The notes beneath the pieces are model-generated. The model did no database searches, was not told the origin of the DNA, and was given only the letters and a program-made list of their open reading frames with translations. This document shows, piece after piece, positions 8,452 through 17,534 of a DNA stretch of 64,000 nt; positions within the stretch are counted from its first letter, which is position 1, and every line of letters starts with the position of its first letter. The DNA is from Bacteroidota bacterium (lineage in GTDB: Bacteria; Bacteroidota; Bacteroidia; Chitinophagales; UBA10324). The translations under genes and the position numbers were made by a program. Location of the stretch: the NCBI GenBank assembly GCA_018267315.1, contig JAFDYS010000001.1:32580-96579 (forward strand), in the 5' to 3' direction.

Positions 8452-11400
8452 TTATTTCTTAGTTCGTTCCTTAAGTATTTCAGATAATGGAGAAGAGAAT
8501 CTTCCACTGGGCTTTTCATTTTTGTCATTCAAAAGATTCTGTGTTTCCTCAGGAAGAAGATCGATGTAGTCACTCAAAGACACTTCCTCAACACCTCGAG
8601 GGATATGTATGATTTGACCAATTGAATGGAACTTCTCCACAAGTTTAGACGATGGAAGAGTTGGATCAACTATCACGAGTTTTCCTCCCCTCGATAAATA
8701 ATTCTTTTCAATGTATTCATTCACTCCCTCGTCTTGAAATCCGTATCCAATAACAAACAACACTTTTGAATTTGACAAATTATTCTGAAAGTGCTCAAAA
8801 AGTAGTTTGTAATAATTGTCTCCAGAGTACCAGTTGATCTTTTTAGTTGACCCACTTAAAAAATCTGGCGTCACTTCATCCCAAAGAAATTTGAAATCAT
8901 ACCGATCATTTTCCATTTTTATTTCCTTGTAATACTCATGCACGCCATAATCACTTCGAAGACGCACAGCTTTCTCTCCATTTTCTTCAGGAGAAAAAAC
9001 GATGACATTGGAAATACTGCCATGAAGCTTGTAGAATGAAATTGGTTTGTCATAAATATTTGCAAACTGAGCGAGTTTTACGTAGTAACTCTTACGAATC
9101 TTAATCTTTTCTTCATTCTCGATATACTCAAAATCTCTTGAAACAATCCCGTAATAGGGTGATCCTGCTAATTGAAATCCATCACCAAACAATTGCCAAA
9201 GGTCGGCATGAAATCTTCCCAACCAGTCAAAGAACATATCGTGATTCAAGCTATGTACTTTGACTTCAGAATTCATGGCCAATTTCACCAAAAATTGTAT
9301 GAAGCCATCATACGGAGGATAATTCATAGGTGAAATGCTTTCGACATATTGTCTTTTGAATAGCTTCTGTGCGACTAGTTGGCTGAAACTCCTCGTTAAA
9401 TCCTGAATTCTATTGATGCAATCTCTTGGGCTCTCTTTATTCGGATAATGTTTTCGATTAAACTCGTCACAGAATTCTTCAATTTTTCTCTTTCTTTCTG
9501 AATCTTTGTAGTATTCGAACAAATAGTCATAGAAGTATTCGTAATGAAATTTATCAGGAGATCCGACAATATTTTTGATGTAGAAATTAATAAACTCCGT
9601 TACGAATTCTATTTCATCATTATGCATCCAACGATTCGGATCATATTGACCATTAAGAAAGAAAGCTCTCATGTCGGGAGTCACTGAGAATTGCTCTGGG
9701 GTTAGTTCAGAGAACATCCTGTTGAGATCCTGTGTACCTGGTATTTTCTCGTATATGGAAAAACCAGATCCTAGAAGGAAGGAGATAGTCTCTCTCGATG
9801 CATTAGTTTTTGCTAGTTGTTTGTTCAAGGAAAATAATCTTTCCTCTGAGTCAATAATTTTTTTCTTCTCGTTCTGACTAAGTTGAGAAGGAATTTTCTT
9901 ACCTTCTTGCTTTGCAATTGAGAGTTCTCTCGTTTTTTCGATAGACTTTGCTCTCAGTTTACTCTTCCTCTCACTCTCTTCAAATGCTAACCGGGTTTCT
10001 TGCTCCTCATTGATTGGCTTGTCTGTTTTTAGATACAATTGAGTGCCATCAACTTGAGCGAACGATTTGCCTCCAAGTAAGCTAACCTTTCTAACCTCCT
10101 TCAGGGCAGCTAATTTTACTAACAACTCCCATCCTTCATCTGAGAGGCGATTGCTTGGACTATTAAGGTCAGCACTTTCCGATGTTTTTTTAACCTCTGC
10201 CACTATATCCTGTATGGCTCGATTGCGACTCCAAATTTTCCTTATGAGCAACTTGATACTATTAACTCCTTCATTTATCCATCGCCCAAAACCTAATATG
10301 TAACTTGCTTGCGATTTTACATCTTTGTTTTGTTCGTCTCCCTTTACCAAAACTTCCAATTCAAGCATTTCATTTGCCTTGATCTGATTTCGGTTCTTAT
10401 AGGCTCTAATTTGAGTAACTATACTCTTTACCCACTCACCCTCCTGTAAAATCAATTTCTGAACAATAAGTTTTGATTCATCATTTGATAGTATAATAAA
10501 ATCTTCTTCACCTCTTTGCTTCATCAAATGATAAAGCTCCTCAGTAATAAATGGCATAAAGGGATGCAACACCTTTAATAGTCTTTCAAAGAAATTTAGT
10601 GTTATGTAGTAAATTTCCCTGTTGACTTGACCACCATATTCAGGTTTGATCATGTCTAAATACCATGAGCAGAAATCGTCCCATATCAAGGAAAAGATAG
10701 TTGAGAGTGCCTGAGAAATCTCAAACTGATTATAGAACTTTTCAATTTCAACAAGAGTTTGGTTTAATTTATTTTCAAACCATTGCACAGCAAATGAATT
10801 TTTGAGAAATGAATCTTTATCCGTCGTGAGATTGTCTTCCCAACTTCTTATAAGTCTCAGCGCATTCCAGATCTTGTTATTGAAATTCCTTCCCTGCTCA
10901 ATCAGTTTTTCATCAAACAGCAAATCGTTACCAGCAGGAGAAGAAATGAGAATGCCGAAACGAACGGCATCGGCTCCGTATTTATCAATCAGCTCCAGCA
11001 AGTCAGGAGAATTGCCGAGCGACTTGCTCATCTTCCTCCCCTGTTTGTCGCGAACGATGCCGGTGAAGTACAAATTTCTGAAGGGTTTCTCATGCATGTA
11101 TTCAAAACCCGCCATGATCATTCGCGCCACCCAGAAGAAAATAATCTCCGGTGCCGTGACCAGAGTCGTCGTGGGATAATAGTATTTGATCTCATCATTG
11201 CCAGGCTTACTCAATCCGTGAAACACTTCAAACGGCCACAACCATGATGAGAACCAGGTGTCCATCACATCTTCGTCCTGACGCAAATCTTCTTTCTTCA
11301 ATTCCGAAATTGACAAACCGAAATCCGAAATGGCTTTCTGATATGCTTCGTCCGGTGTTTCAGCAACCACGAATCTTCCATCCGGCAAATAATAGGCAGG

Positions 11401-12687
11401 TATCCGGTGTCCCCACCAGAGTTGCCTTGAGATACACCAGTCTTTGATGTTCTCCATCCAGTGCCGGTAGAGATTCACGAATTTCTTCGGATAGAATTTG
11501 ATCTCTTCATCCATCACGGCCTTTAATGACGGTTTCGACATTTCACTCATCTTCACCCACCACTGCATGGAGAGGCGCGGCTCGATCACGGCATCCGTGC
11601 GTTCGCTGTATCCGATCTGGTTCACGTAATCTTCAATCTTCACCACGTGACCTTGCTCTTCGAGATCCTTCAAAATATTCTTCCGGCACTCGAAACGATC
11701 CTGCCCGATGTATCGTTGTGCTGCTTCGCTCATCGTTCCATCTTCATTGAGGACATCAACCACTTCGAGTTTGTGCTTGAGCCCGATCTGGTAGTCGTTC
11801 ATATCATGCGCTGGCGTGATCTTCAACGCACCCGTACCGAACTCGACCGTGACATATTCATCGGCAATGATGGGAATGCGGCGATTGATCAGCGGAACGA
11901 AAGCAAACTTTCCGATGAGATGTTTGTAGCGTTCATCGTTCGGGTTGACGGCAATGGCACTGTCGCCAAGAATTGTCTCAGGGCGGACGGTGGCAATGGT
12001 GATGGAATTGCCGATTGTCAGTCCCGATGAAATATCTGGATCTTCGCTTCGCTTCGACTGATGGTTGTCAGAATCGAGATGATAGCGCACGAAGTAGAGT
12101 TTCGACTTCACTTCCTTGTAAAACACCTCTTCATCACTCAATGCCGTCTTCGCCTTCGGATCCCAATTGATCATGCGAAGCCCGCGGTAGATGTAGCCCT
12201 TCTGGTAGAGGTCAACGAATACGCGGATGACTGACCGGTAGTAATCATCATCCATCGTAAAGGTCGTGCGGTCCCAATCACAGCTGCATCCAAGTTTTTT
12301 TAGCTGCTGAAAAATGATACCGCCGTATTTCTCTTTCCACTCCCACGCGTATTTCAAAAATTCTTCTCTTGACAAATCCGATTTCTTAATCCCTCTTTCG
12401 CGCAGCATCTGCACCACCTTGGCTTCGGTGGCAATGGAAGCATGATCCGTTCCCGGAACCCAGCAGGCATTTTTACCCTGCATGCGCGCACGGCGGATGA
12501 GCACATCCTGAATGGTGTTGTTCAGCGCATGACCCATGTGAAGCACGCCGGTTACATTCGGCGGAGGTATCACAATGGTGTACGGCTCCCTGCCATCCGG
12601 TATTGAGGCGAACAATTTTTTTTCCATCCAGCGGTCATACCACCGCTGATCCATGCCTTTCGGGTCAAATGTTTTAGGTAACTCCAT
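8452..12687 (-). CDS. valS: Valyl-tRNA synthetase fused to C-terminal SIR2-like domain
   Basis: The N-terminal part charges tRNA-Val with valine. The class I signatures are intact: HMGH at residues 50-53 and KMSKS at 552-556, with the editing (CP1) domain between them (ATVRPETILGD at 232-242) and the anticodon-binding domain from about 600. A diverged coiled-coil tail arm ends near 960 (EKKKIIDSEERLFSLNKQLA). Without a linker a SIR2-like domain follows (about 966-1390): GSGFS 973-977, NHD 1148-1150, LHGS 1221-1224, IGYGF 1313-1317, the nucleotide-binding and catalytic Asn/His motifs of SIR2-type NADases used in phage defence. Usual ValRS is about 870-900 aa; this is 1411. Composition breaks near residue 605 (about 10875): 61 of 120 bases are G+C in two sampled core lines against 33 of 120 in the SIR2 part and 40 of 120 in the foreign ValRS part. 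A TAAATTTG promoter box lies upstream. It is the only valS in the window. Whether it is a working synthetase and an NADase is inference. Confidence 0.93.
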   Translation of the reverse strand: MELPKTFDPKGMDQRWYDRWMEKKLFASIPDGREPYTIVIPPPNVTGVLHMGHALNNTIQDVLIRRARMQGKNACWVPGTDHASIATEAKVVQMLRERGIKKSDLSREEFLKYAWEWKEKYGGIIFQQLKKLGCSCDWDRTTFTMDDDYYRSVIRVFVDLYQKGYIYRGLRMINWDPKAKTALSDEEVFYKEVKSKLYFVRYHLDSDNHQSKRSEDPDISSGLTIGNSITIATVRPETILGDSAIAVNPNDERYKHLIGKFAFVPLINRRIPIIADEYVTVEFGTGALKITPAHDMNDYQIGLKHKLEVVDVLNEDGTMSEAAQRYIGQDRFECRKNILKDLEEQGHVVKIEDYVNQIGYSERTDAVIEPRLSMQWWVKMSEMSKPSLKAVMDEEIKFYPKKFVNLYRHWMENIKDWCISRQLWWGHRIPAYYLPDGRFVVAETPDEAYQKAISDFGLSISELKKEDLRQDEDVMDTWFSSWLWPFEVFHGLSKPGNDEIKYYYPTTTLVTAPEIIFFWVARMIMAGFEYMHEKPFRNLYFTGIVRDKQGRKMSKSLGNSPDLLELIDKYGADAVRFGILISSPAGNDLLFDEKLIEQGRNFNNKIWNALRLIRSWEDNLTTDKDSFLKNSFAVQWFENKLNQTLVEIEKFYNQFEISQALSTIFSLIWDDFCSWYLDMIKPEYGGQVNREIYYITLNFFERLLKVLHPFMPFITEELYHLMKQRGEEDFIILSNDESKLIVQKLILQEGEWVKSIVTQIRAYKNRNQIKANEMLELEVLVKGDEQNKDVKSQASYILGFGRWINEGVNSIKLLIRKIWSRNRAIQDIVAEVKKTSESADLNSPSNRLSDEGWELLVKLAALKEVRKVSLLGGKSFAQVDGTQLYLKTDKPINEEQETRLAFEESERKSKLRAKSIEKTRELSIAKQEGKKIPSQLSQNEKKKIIDSEERLFSLNKQLAKTNASRETISFLLGSGFSIYEKIPGTQDLNRMFSELTPEQFSVTPDMRAFFLNGQYDPNRWMHNDEIEFVTEFINFYIKNIVGSPDKFHYEYFYDYLFEYYKDSERKRKIEEFCDEFNRKHYPNKESPRDCINRIQDLTRSFSQLVAQKLFKRQYVESISPMNYPPYDGFIQFLVKLAMNSEVKVHSLNHDMFFDWLGRFHADLWQLFGDGFQLAGSPYYGIVSRDFEYIENEEKIKIRKSYYVKLAQFANIYDKPISFYKLHGSISNVIVFSPEENGEKAVRLRSDYGVHEYYKEIKMENDRYDFKFLWDEVTPDFLSGSTKKINWYSGDNYYKLLFEHFQNNLSNSKVLFVIGYGFQDEGVNEYIEKNYLSRGGKLVIVDPTLPSSKLVEKFHSIGQIIHIPRGVEEVSLSDYIDLLPEETQNLLNDKNEKPSGRFSSPLSEILKERTKK

Positions 12688-12703
12688 CGCGCAAAATGAG
12701 CGG

Positions 12704-12734
12704 CAAATTTAATGAACCAGAATCGCTCAGCAAC
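12704..12734 (-). promoter_or_regulatory. valS promoter (GTTG -33, TAAATTTG -7)
   Basis: On the minus strand GTTG (12734-12731) is followed after 19 bases by TAAATTTG (12711-12704), the Bacteroidota vegetative promoter pattern. The -7 box ends 16 bases before the valS ATG. This shows the hybrid gene still uses a housekeeping-type promoter. Confidence 0.6.
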
Positions 12735-12752
12735 ATCCCCATATGCCCGATA

Positions 12753-12791
12753 TGACCAGTGTGCTGTGGTCAGTTCCCTGCCGAAAGGCAG
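12753..12791. other. Two small hairpins in the valS/ABC divergent gap
   Basis: TGACCA (12753-12758) pairs with TGGTCA (12767-12772), and CTGCC (12778-12782) pairs with GGCAG (12787-12791) around a GAAA loop. The second has the same core as the CTGCC/GGCAG palindromes found at 22078 and is probably a dispersed repeat. A regulatory role is not shown. Confidence 0.35.
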
Positions 12792-12928
12792 GCAGAGAGC
12801 TTGTCAAGAACCGGCGAAGACGAACGCAGCATTGCACTTATGAGCAGGAGTAACTGGTTGATCTAAAAAGTTGTTTTCCTGTAACATTATCCTAATATCT
12901 TTCGACTCACCAAAAATTTTTTCATTTC

Positions 12929-13795
12929 ATGGAACTCACTATTGAACATCTCTCCAAGCGATACAGCAACGGCGTGCAGGCGCTGGATGATGTTTCGCTC
13001 ATCATCCCCACCGGCATGTTCGGATTGCTGGGACCGAATGGCGCCGGCAAAAGCACACTGATGAGAATTCTCGCCACGCTGCTTGAGTCAGATTCGGGCA
13101 CAGCCACCCTCGGCCAGGTGGATGTGCTGAAGCAAAAAGATGAAGTGAGAAAACGACTCGGCTATTTGCCGCAGGAGTTTGGCGTATATCCGAAAGTGAG
13201 CGCTTATGAGATGCTCAGCCACATTGCGCTTCTCAAAGGAATCACAGTGGGAAGAAAAGAACTGGTGCATGCGTTGCTGCAGCGCGTGAATCTGTATGAT
13301 CACCGCAGGAAATCACTCAGCAGTTTTTCAGGCGGCATGAAACAACGCTTCGGCATTGCGCAGGCGCTTATCGGCGATCCGCAACTCATCATTGTGGATG
13401 AACCCACAGCCGGCCTCGATCCCGGCGAACGTAACCGCTTTTACAATCTGCTTTCGGAAATCGGCGAAAATGTGATAGTGATACTCTCCACACATATCGT
13501 AGAAGATGTGAAAGAGCTCTGCCCGAATATGGCCGTGATTGATAAAGGCAAACTGCTTTACAGCGGCTCTCCCGAAAATGCGCTGTCTGCACTGAACGGA
13601 AAAATATGGTCGCGTTTCATTCAGAAATCGGAAGTGGAGAATTTTACGAATAACTACCGGGTGATTTCAACACGGATGGTGAGCGGCCGCCCTCTCATAC
13701 ATGTGTTCAGTGAAAGCGACCCGGGCAATGGCTTCTCCGCGGCAGATGTGGACCTCGAAGATGTTTTCTTTTCAAAGATTGCGGGGCTTAATTAG
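12929..13795 (+). CDS. ABC transporter ATP-binding protein
   Basis: ATPase subunit that powers the membrane protein encoded directly downstream. Walker A GPNGAGKST lies at about residues 34-42, the Q-loop in YLPQEFG, the signature FSGGMKQR at about 134-141, Walker B LIIVDEPTAGLD at about 154-165, and the switch His in STHIVED. Length (288 aa) and the C-terminal extension (SPENALSALNGKIWS and on) fit the CcmA-like branch. The substrate is unknown. A box TATCTTTC (12896-12903), one base off TAnnTTTG, precedes the start. The permease gene begins 112 bases after the stop. Confidence 0.92.
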   Translation: MELTIEHLSKRYSNGVQALDDVSLIIPTGMFGLLGPNGAGKSTLMRILATLLESDSGTATLGQVDVLKQKDEVRKRLGYLPQEFGVYPKVSAYEMLSHIALLKGITVGRKELVHALLQRVNLYDHRRKSLSSFSGGMKQRFGIAQALIGDPQLIIVDEPTAGLDPGERNRFYNLLSEIGENVIVILSTHIVEDVKELCPNMAVIDKGKLLYSGSPENALSALNGKIWSRFIQKSEVENFTNNYRVISTRMVSGRPLIHVFSESDPGNGFSAADVDLEDVFFSKIAGLN

Positions 13796-13907
13796 GTGAA
13801 TGGTCAATGGTCAATAAATGATGACTTCCCCTCGTGATGGTTTCAGTTAACGCGGTGAAGCAGCCAAGGACGAAATAAAATAAACGAATCAAACAGGAAA
13901 TTCCCCG

Positions 13908-16900
13908 ATGCTTTTTCAAATCATAAAATTCGAATTAAAGTACTGGCTGAAGCAGCCCATGGTTTACATATTTCTGCTCATCAATGCGCTGCTGATTTTC
14001 GGCGCTACCTCGAGCGACAACATTACGGTGGGAAGTTCTATCGGCAACGTACACAAGAATTCTCCCTACACTGTGGAGAATTTCTATTCATCCATGTCCA
14101 TCATTTGCATGATCATGGTTACCGCTTTCGTAAATGTGGCTGCCGCCCGCGACTTCTTCTACAATTCCCACCAAATCATCTACAGCACCTCGCTGCGCAA
14201 GTTTGATTTCCTGGTTGGAAGGTTTGTGGGCGCTTCCGTTGTAGCCATGATTCCTTTCTTAGGAGTGAGTATTGGGAACATTGCGGGCTCGCTGATGCCG
14301 TGGACTGATACAAGCCGGCTGGGTCCCACCAACTGGAATGCACACCTGCAGGGATTTCTTGTGTTTGTAATACCCAATGTGCTATTCATCTCTTCCTTTG
14401 TTTTCTGCATTGCCGCACTTACGCGAAGTACCATCACTTCCTTCGTAGCCACGATTGTATTCCTGGTATCCTATGGCATTGCGCAAAGTTTTGTGAGGAA
14501 TATTGAACAGGAATTCATCGGCACCATCATTGACCCGCTGGGTTCGAGAACCTTTTCAGTGGCGACCAAATACTGGACGGTGGATGACCGCAACAATCTC
14601 ACACTGGGACTCAGCGGCATCATGCTCATGAACCGGCTGATCTGGCTTGGCGCTGGTCTGCTGATTTTTGTTTTCACCTACTTCCGCTTTTCATTTTCCG
14701 AAAGGCAGGCAAGCCGGAAGAAGAAATCAGCCGGCGAAGAAACAGCAATACGTCAGGCAACCATTTCGCTTCCTTCCACAACCCGCAGCCACAGCAATGG
14801 AATGGCCTTCCGCCAGCTTCTGCATCAGACACGCATTGATTTTCTCGGAGTACTCAAGAGCACGCCTTTTATCGTGATCCTGCTTGCCGGCCTGCTCAAC
14901 ATGACGGTTTCACTGCTGTATGTGAAAGAAAGTTTTTACGGGGGCACTTCTTTCCCTGTCACCTACAACATAATTGACACCATCCGCGGCACGCTCTACG
15001 CTTTTCTCATCGGCATCATCGCTTTTTACACGGGGGTGCTGGTTTGGAAGGAACGTGATGCGCGGCAGGATGAAATCCAGGATGCCCTGCCGCATCCGGG
15101 CTGGGTTGTATCGCTGGCTAAGTTACTGGCGATGACATTGCTGATTGAGGTAATACTTCTTCTTGCCGTCATCACGGGCATGGTGATCCAAACTGCATTC
15201 GGCTATCACACCTACGAAGTGAATCAGTATTTCATCAGTCTCGTTTTGCTTGACGGTCTCTTTTTCTTTTATCTCACCGTGCTTTCCATGCTGGTGCACA
15301 CGCTCATCAACAATAAGTACATCGCGTATTTCATCTTCATCGTTCTGGTGATTGTAAACCTGTTTGTGTGGCCGGCCCTCAACATGTCATCGAATATGGC
15401 GGCTTATGGAGGAAGACCTTCCTATACCTATTCTGACATGAATGGCTACGGGCCATTTACCACCGGGCTCACATGGTTCAACATCTATTGGCTGCTGTTT
15501 GCTGCCATCCTGGTCATGGTCATCATATTTTTCCATGTGCGGGGAAAAGAAGTTTCGCTGATCTATCGCTGGAAAGCCGGCATGCAGGAACTCTCCGCCG
15601 GCAGAAAAACCCTGCTCATTTCATTGGTGATTCTCTGGATGGCCTGCGGGAGTTTTGTATTCTACAACACCAAGGTGCTGAACACCTATACGCCGCCGAA
15701 AACTTCAGAGTGTTTGCGTGCCGACTATGAAAAGAAATTCAAACGATATCAAAACCATGCGCAGCCCCGCATCACAGATGTTCGGTATGCTATTGACCTT
15801 TTTCCTGAGGAAAGAAAACTCATAGCCAAAGGCACGTGGATGCTGAAGAATAAATCGGCGGTGCTCATTGATTCCATTTTCCTCACGATGCCTCAAAATG
15901 TGATATGCGATGTGAATATTCCGGGAGCGACTCTGGCATTCAATGACGATGAACAGTATTTCAGAATTTACAAACTGGGAAAACCGATGGCGATGGGCGA
16001 CAGTTTCAGCGTAACATTCAATACTATCTACGACGCGAATGGATTCGAGAATGAGGTGAAGGTGACGCAGATTGTGCAGGACGGATCGTTCTTCAACAAC
16101 ACGGACATCTCGCCTTCTATTGGCTACCAGCCCGATGGCGAGTTGCTTGATAAGGGTAAGAGAAAGAAATACGGCTTGAAAGAGAAAGAGCGGATGCCGC
16201 GGCTTGAACGCAACTGCACTGACCATTGCATGGACACGTACGTGGGTAACAACACCGATTGGGTGAATGCAGAAACCATCATCAGTACTTCTATGGGCCA
16301 AACGGCCGTCGCGCCGGGATCATTAGTGAAGGAATGGATAGAAGGTGACCGCCTCTATTTCCAATACAAGCTCGATCATTTTTCACTCGGCTTCTTCAGT
16401 TTCATTTCCGCCACGTATGAAGTGAAGCGGGAAAAATGGATTCCGTCCCGTCCGAAAACCGATTCAACAAGTGCGAATGATGAAGTAAATCTCGAAGTGT
16501 ATTTCGTGAAAGGTCATGAATACAATGTGCCCAAGATGCTGCATGCCATGCGCGCTTCACTGGCTTATTACTCCGAACACTTCGGACCCTACTATCACAA
16601 AGAAGCACGGGTAATTGAATTCCCCCGCTACGCATCGTTTGCGCAGGCCTTTGCCGGCACCATGCCCTACAGCGAATCCATCGGATTTATCGCCAACCTC
16701 GAAGACAGCGATGATATTGACATGGTGACGTATGTGGTGGCTCATGAGATGGGTCATCAATGGTGGGCGCACCAGGTGATTGGTGCCAACATGCAGGGCG
16801 CCACACTTCTTTCCGAATCCATGGCGCAATATTCTGCGCTCATGGTGATGAAGCACATGTATGGCGAGCAACAGATGCACAAATTTTTGAAGTATGAAAT

Positions 16901-17528
16901 GGACCGGTACCTGCGCTCGCGCGGCGGTGAATTGCTGAAAGAGGTCCCGCTGCTGAAGGTGGAGAACCAGGGTTACATCCATTATAACAAAGCCAGCGTG
17001 GTGATGTATTACCTGCAGGAAATGATTGGTGAAGACCGGGTGAATGCCGCCCTTAAAGAAATGGTTGACTCCTTCGCTTACCGCAATCCGCCTTATCCCA
17101 CGTCTTACATGTTGACTGGTCTTTTCGCCCGTCACACACCCGATTCACTGCAGTACCTCATCAAAGATTTGTTTTACGACATCACCCTCTTCAATAATAA
17201 AACCGAAGAAGCCAGTTACAGGAAAAGGAACGATGGCAAGTATGAGATGACGTTGAAAGTGCGCTCACAAAAATTCAAAGCGGATTCACTCGGCAAGGAA
17301 ACGCAGGTTCCCGAAGTTGACTGGATCGAGATCGGCGCATTCGCCAAACCCGCTGATGGAAAGAAATACGGTGAGCAAATCTTTTCTAGAATGGAAAAGA
17401 TTTCGAAGGATGAGAACATTTTCACTTTCGTCACAGATAAGGAACCCGCTAAAGCAGGCATTGACCCCAACTATTACCTTGTGGATCGCCTCTCTGAAGA
17501 CAACCTCAAGGAGGTGGAGGCGCAATAG
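13908..17528 (+). CDS. ABC permease fused to M1-family aminopeptidase
   Basis: A single 1206-residue polypeptide joins an ABC-2 type membrane part to a zinc metallopeptidase. The N-terminal about 600 residues hold two blocks of hydrophobic segments (roughly 15-260 and 310-580, for example MVYIFLLINALLIFGA, FIVILLAGLLNM, ILVMVIIFF). The remainder is an extracytoplasmic M1 peptidase with the zinc site HEMGH (about 945-949) and the downstream Glu in LLSESMAQYSA. Such fusions are known in Bacteroidota next to an ABC ATPase, as here, so the pair probably works as one complex. The transported substrate and the peptide substrate are unknown; a link between peptide cleavage and transport or mechanosignalling is inference. 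Start is the ATG reading MLFQIIKFELKYWLK, a cytoplasmic amphipathic lead into the first membrane segment. Confidence 0.93.
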   Translation: MLFQIIKFELKYWLKQPMVYIFLLINALLIFGATSSDNITVGSSIGNVHKNSPYTVENFYSSMSIICMIMVTAFVNVAAARDFFYNSHQIIYSTSLRKFDFLVGRFVGASVVAMIPFLGVSIGNIAGSLMPWTDTSRLGPTNWNAHLQGFLVFVIPNVLFISSFVFCIAALTRSTITSFVATIVFLVSYGIAQSFVRNIEQEFIGTIIDPLGSRTFSVATKYWTVDDRNNLTLGLSGIMLMNRLIWLGAGLLIFVFTYFRFSFSERQASRKKKSAGEETAIRQATISLPSTTRSHSNGMAFRQLLHQTRIDFLGVLKSTPFIVILLAGLLNMTVSLLYVKESFYGGTSFPVTYNIIDTIRGTLYAFLIGIIAFYTGVLVWKERDARQDEIQDALPHPGWVVSLAKLLAMTLLIEVILLLAVITGMVIQTAFGYHTYEVNQYFISLVLLDGLFFFYLTVLSMLVHTLINNKYIAYFIFIVLVIVNLFVWPALNMSSNMAAYGGRPSYTYSDMNGYGPFTTGLTWFNIYWLLFAAILVMVIIFFHVRGKEVSLIYRWKAGMQELSAGRKTLLISLVILWMACGSFVFYNTKVLNTYTPPKTSECLRADYEKKFKRYQNHAQPRITDVRYAIDLFPEERKLIAKGTWMLKNKSAVLIDSIFLTMPQNVICDVNIPGATLAFNDDEQYFRIYKLGKPMAMGDSFSVTFNTIYDANGFENEVKVTQIVQDGSFFNNTDISPSIGYQPDGELLDKGKRKKYGLKEKERMPRLERNCTDHCMDTYVGNNTDWVNAETIISTSMGQTAVAPGSLVKEWIEGDRLYFQYKLDHFSLGFFSFISATYEVKREKWIPSRPKTDSTSANDEVNLEVYFVKGHEYNVPKMLHAMRASLAYYSEHFGPYYHKEARVIEFPRYASFAQAFAGTMPYSESIGFIANLEDSDDIDMVTYVVAHEMGHQWWAHQVIGANMQGATLLSESMAQYSALMVMKHMYGEQQMHKFLKYEMDRYLRSRGGELLKEVPLLKVENQGYIHYNKASVVMYYLQEMIGEDRVNAALKEMVDSFAYRNPPYPTSYMLTGLFARHTPDSLQYLIKDLFYDITLFNNKTEEASYRKRNDGKYEMTLKVRSQKFKADSLGKETQVPEVDWIEIGAFAKPADGKKYGEQIFSRMEKISKDENIFTFVTDKEPAKAGIDPNYYLVDRLSEDNLKEVEAQ

Positions 17529-17534
17529 AATAAA

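Noticed and set aside
8452..12687. ValRS-SIR2 fusion as a simple frameshift or stop-codon read-through artefact
   Set aside because: The frame is continuous, the ValRS part has its own complete tail before SIR2, and the composition break lies about 1 kb upstream of the domain junction, not at it. A chimeric assembly still has to be excluded with reads.
8000..13000. Integrase or transposase that could have delivered the valS-SIR2 segment
   Set aside because: None found on either strand; neighbours are a lysozyme gene and an ABC operon. Homologous recombination is the simpler explanation.
15705..16301. 198-codon antisense frame inside the permease-aminopeptidase gene
   Set aside because: It is a shadow of the strongly supported M1/permease frame and has no recognisable domain or promoter box.
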